This document shows, in pieces, positions 63,587-64,000 of a stretch of DNA of 64,000 nt; the first letter of the stretch is position 1, and each line of letters opens with the position of its first letter. Position numbers and translations under genes: made by a program. The stretch is from Cyanophora paradoxa. Lineage: Eukaryota; Glaucocystophyceae; Cyanophorales; Cyanophoraceae. Under the pieces are notes generated by a model, which worked only from the letters and a program-made list of their open reading frames with translations, did no database searches and was not told where the DNA came from. The stretch is from NCBI GenBank assembly GCA_004431415.1, contig QPMI01000218.1, positions 1 to 64,000 on the forward strand, in the 5' to 3' direction.

Positions 63587-64000
63587 ATGAAGACCGTTCT
63601 CGCTTTGAGTGGAGGGGGGTCGCGCGGAATAATCGAGGCTGCTATACTGGCACAGATTGAAGCCCAAACCGGTAAACGAATCCAACAGCTATTCGACTGC
63701 TTTGCGGGAACATCCACAGGTGGATTAATCGCGCTCCTATTGAATATCAAGGGAACCGATGGCGCCCCTAAATATACTGCCACTGATATTCTGGCGCTCT
63801 ACAAAGCGAAACTACCGCTGATTTTCGCGAATCCACGAGTGCTTACATCGATTGTACAGCGCCCAAAGTACGAAGCCACTAACTTAGAAGCTGTGGCTCT
63901 GGATCTCTGCGGCTCGGCGACTATGGCGGATCTCTATAAACCCACCATCGTGACTGCGTTCGACACGGTTCAAATGTCCCCCGTTTTTATTTCAAGCAAC
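63587..64000 (+). CDS. Patatin-like phospholipase (partial, runs off the window)
   Basis: The first 138 residues are present. MKTVLALSGGGSRGIIEAAI has the oxyanion-hole GGGSRG, and CFAGTSTGGLIALLLN has the nucleophile elbow GTSTG with the catalytic Ser. The catalytic Asp (DG/A motif) lies beyond the window. Patatins hydrolyse acyl chains of membrane lipids; viral copies may help in membrane breach or host lipid remodelling. There is no signal peptide and no intron. The start is set by the ATG right before the conserved first strand. Confidence 0.9.
   Translation, partial: MKTVLALSGGGSRGIIEAAILAQIEAQTGKRIQQLFDCFAGTSTGGLIALLLNIKGTDGAPKYTATDILALYKAKLPLIFANPRVLTSIVQRPKYEATNLEAVALDLCGSATMADLYKPTIVTAFDTVQMSPVFISSN

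Larger units (their letters stand above)
54060..64000. mobile_element. Putative integrated virus-like element (right end outside the window)
   Basis: The block is AT-rich, intronless and tightly packed (gaps of 37-55 bp between the large genes), unlike the intron-rich GC-rich DNA to the left. Its gene set is structural and virus-like: two giant fibre proteins, a C1q-like fibre, a small phage-like protein, a double zinc-ribbon protein and a patatin. No capsid, packaging ATPase, integrase or polymerase gene is in view, so the virus type cannot be fixed. Polinton-like viruses, other large DNA viruses or phage DNA are possible. A chimeric contig join near 54.1 kb would give the same picture. Confidence 0.6.

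Noticed and set aside
59821-63783. Start of the spike gene at 63783
   Set aside because: The extra 80 residues overlap the divergent patatin gene and have unrelated composition; ATG 63543 is a better start.
1-64000. tRNA, rRNA or other structured RNA genes
   Set aside because: I saw no convincing cloverleaf or rRNA-like stretch by eye; a covariance-model scan would be needed to exclude small RNAs.

Overview
The window looks like nuclear DNA of a peptidoglycan-plastid alga, most likely a glaucophyte close to Cyanophora. Four things point that way. Genes are very GC-rich with short C/G-tract introns, many with GC rather than GT donors. Flagellar and mitochondrial eukaryotic genes are present. 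There is a nuclear MraY, the lipid I synthase of peptidoglycan. The two predicted plastid proteins (MraY and a fibrillin) begin MAALF and MQAF, the early phenylalanine known from glaucophyte muroplast transit peptides. The organism call is inference.

Layout. 1-3141: tandem 1.24-kb units of a cathepsin B-like protease that splice in frame into one another, so this looks like one polyprotein gene. 3.7-8.6 kb (-): bacterial-type isoleucyl-tRNA synthetase, divergent from the mitochondrial Rieske protein (8.6-9.7 kb, +). Then a ubiquitin-like protein, a PP2C phosphatase, an unknown gene, MraY (14.2-16.2 kb), an XLF/NHEJ1-like DNA repair factor (17.6-18.7 kb), a minus-strand gene with a dynein-type stalk but no motor, and a plastid fibrillin (20.4-21.6 kb). 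22-27 kb is poorer in genes and rich in AT and short palindromes; it holds an F-box gene, small uncertain genes, a dispersed repeat and a 662-bp CACTA-type MITE.

27.7-54 kb (-) is the most striking part. About 9 kb of small exons encode a polycystin/REJ-like ectodomain with seven repeated cassettes. A splice that keeps the frame joins it to a transmembrane exon and then to an array of about twelve 1.37-kb units encoding roughly 48 fibronectin-III-like domains. This may be one gene of about 26 kb.

54-64 kb changes abruptly to AT-rich, intronless sequence with virus or phage-like genes: a double zinc-ribbon protein, a small phage-like protein, a C1q-like protein, two very long fibre proteins with His-triad repeats and H-type-lectin-like domains, and a divergent patatin phospholipase cut by the window end. 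It reads as an integrated viral element, although an assembly join cannot be excluded from sequence alone.

Many reading frames in the GC-rich half are broken by one-base changes in G or C runs (third protease unit, MraY, FN3 array). Because unrelated genes share this pattern, consensus errors are at least as likely as decay.
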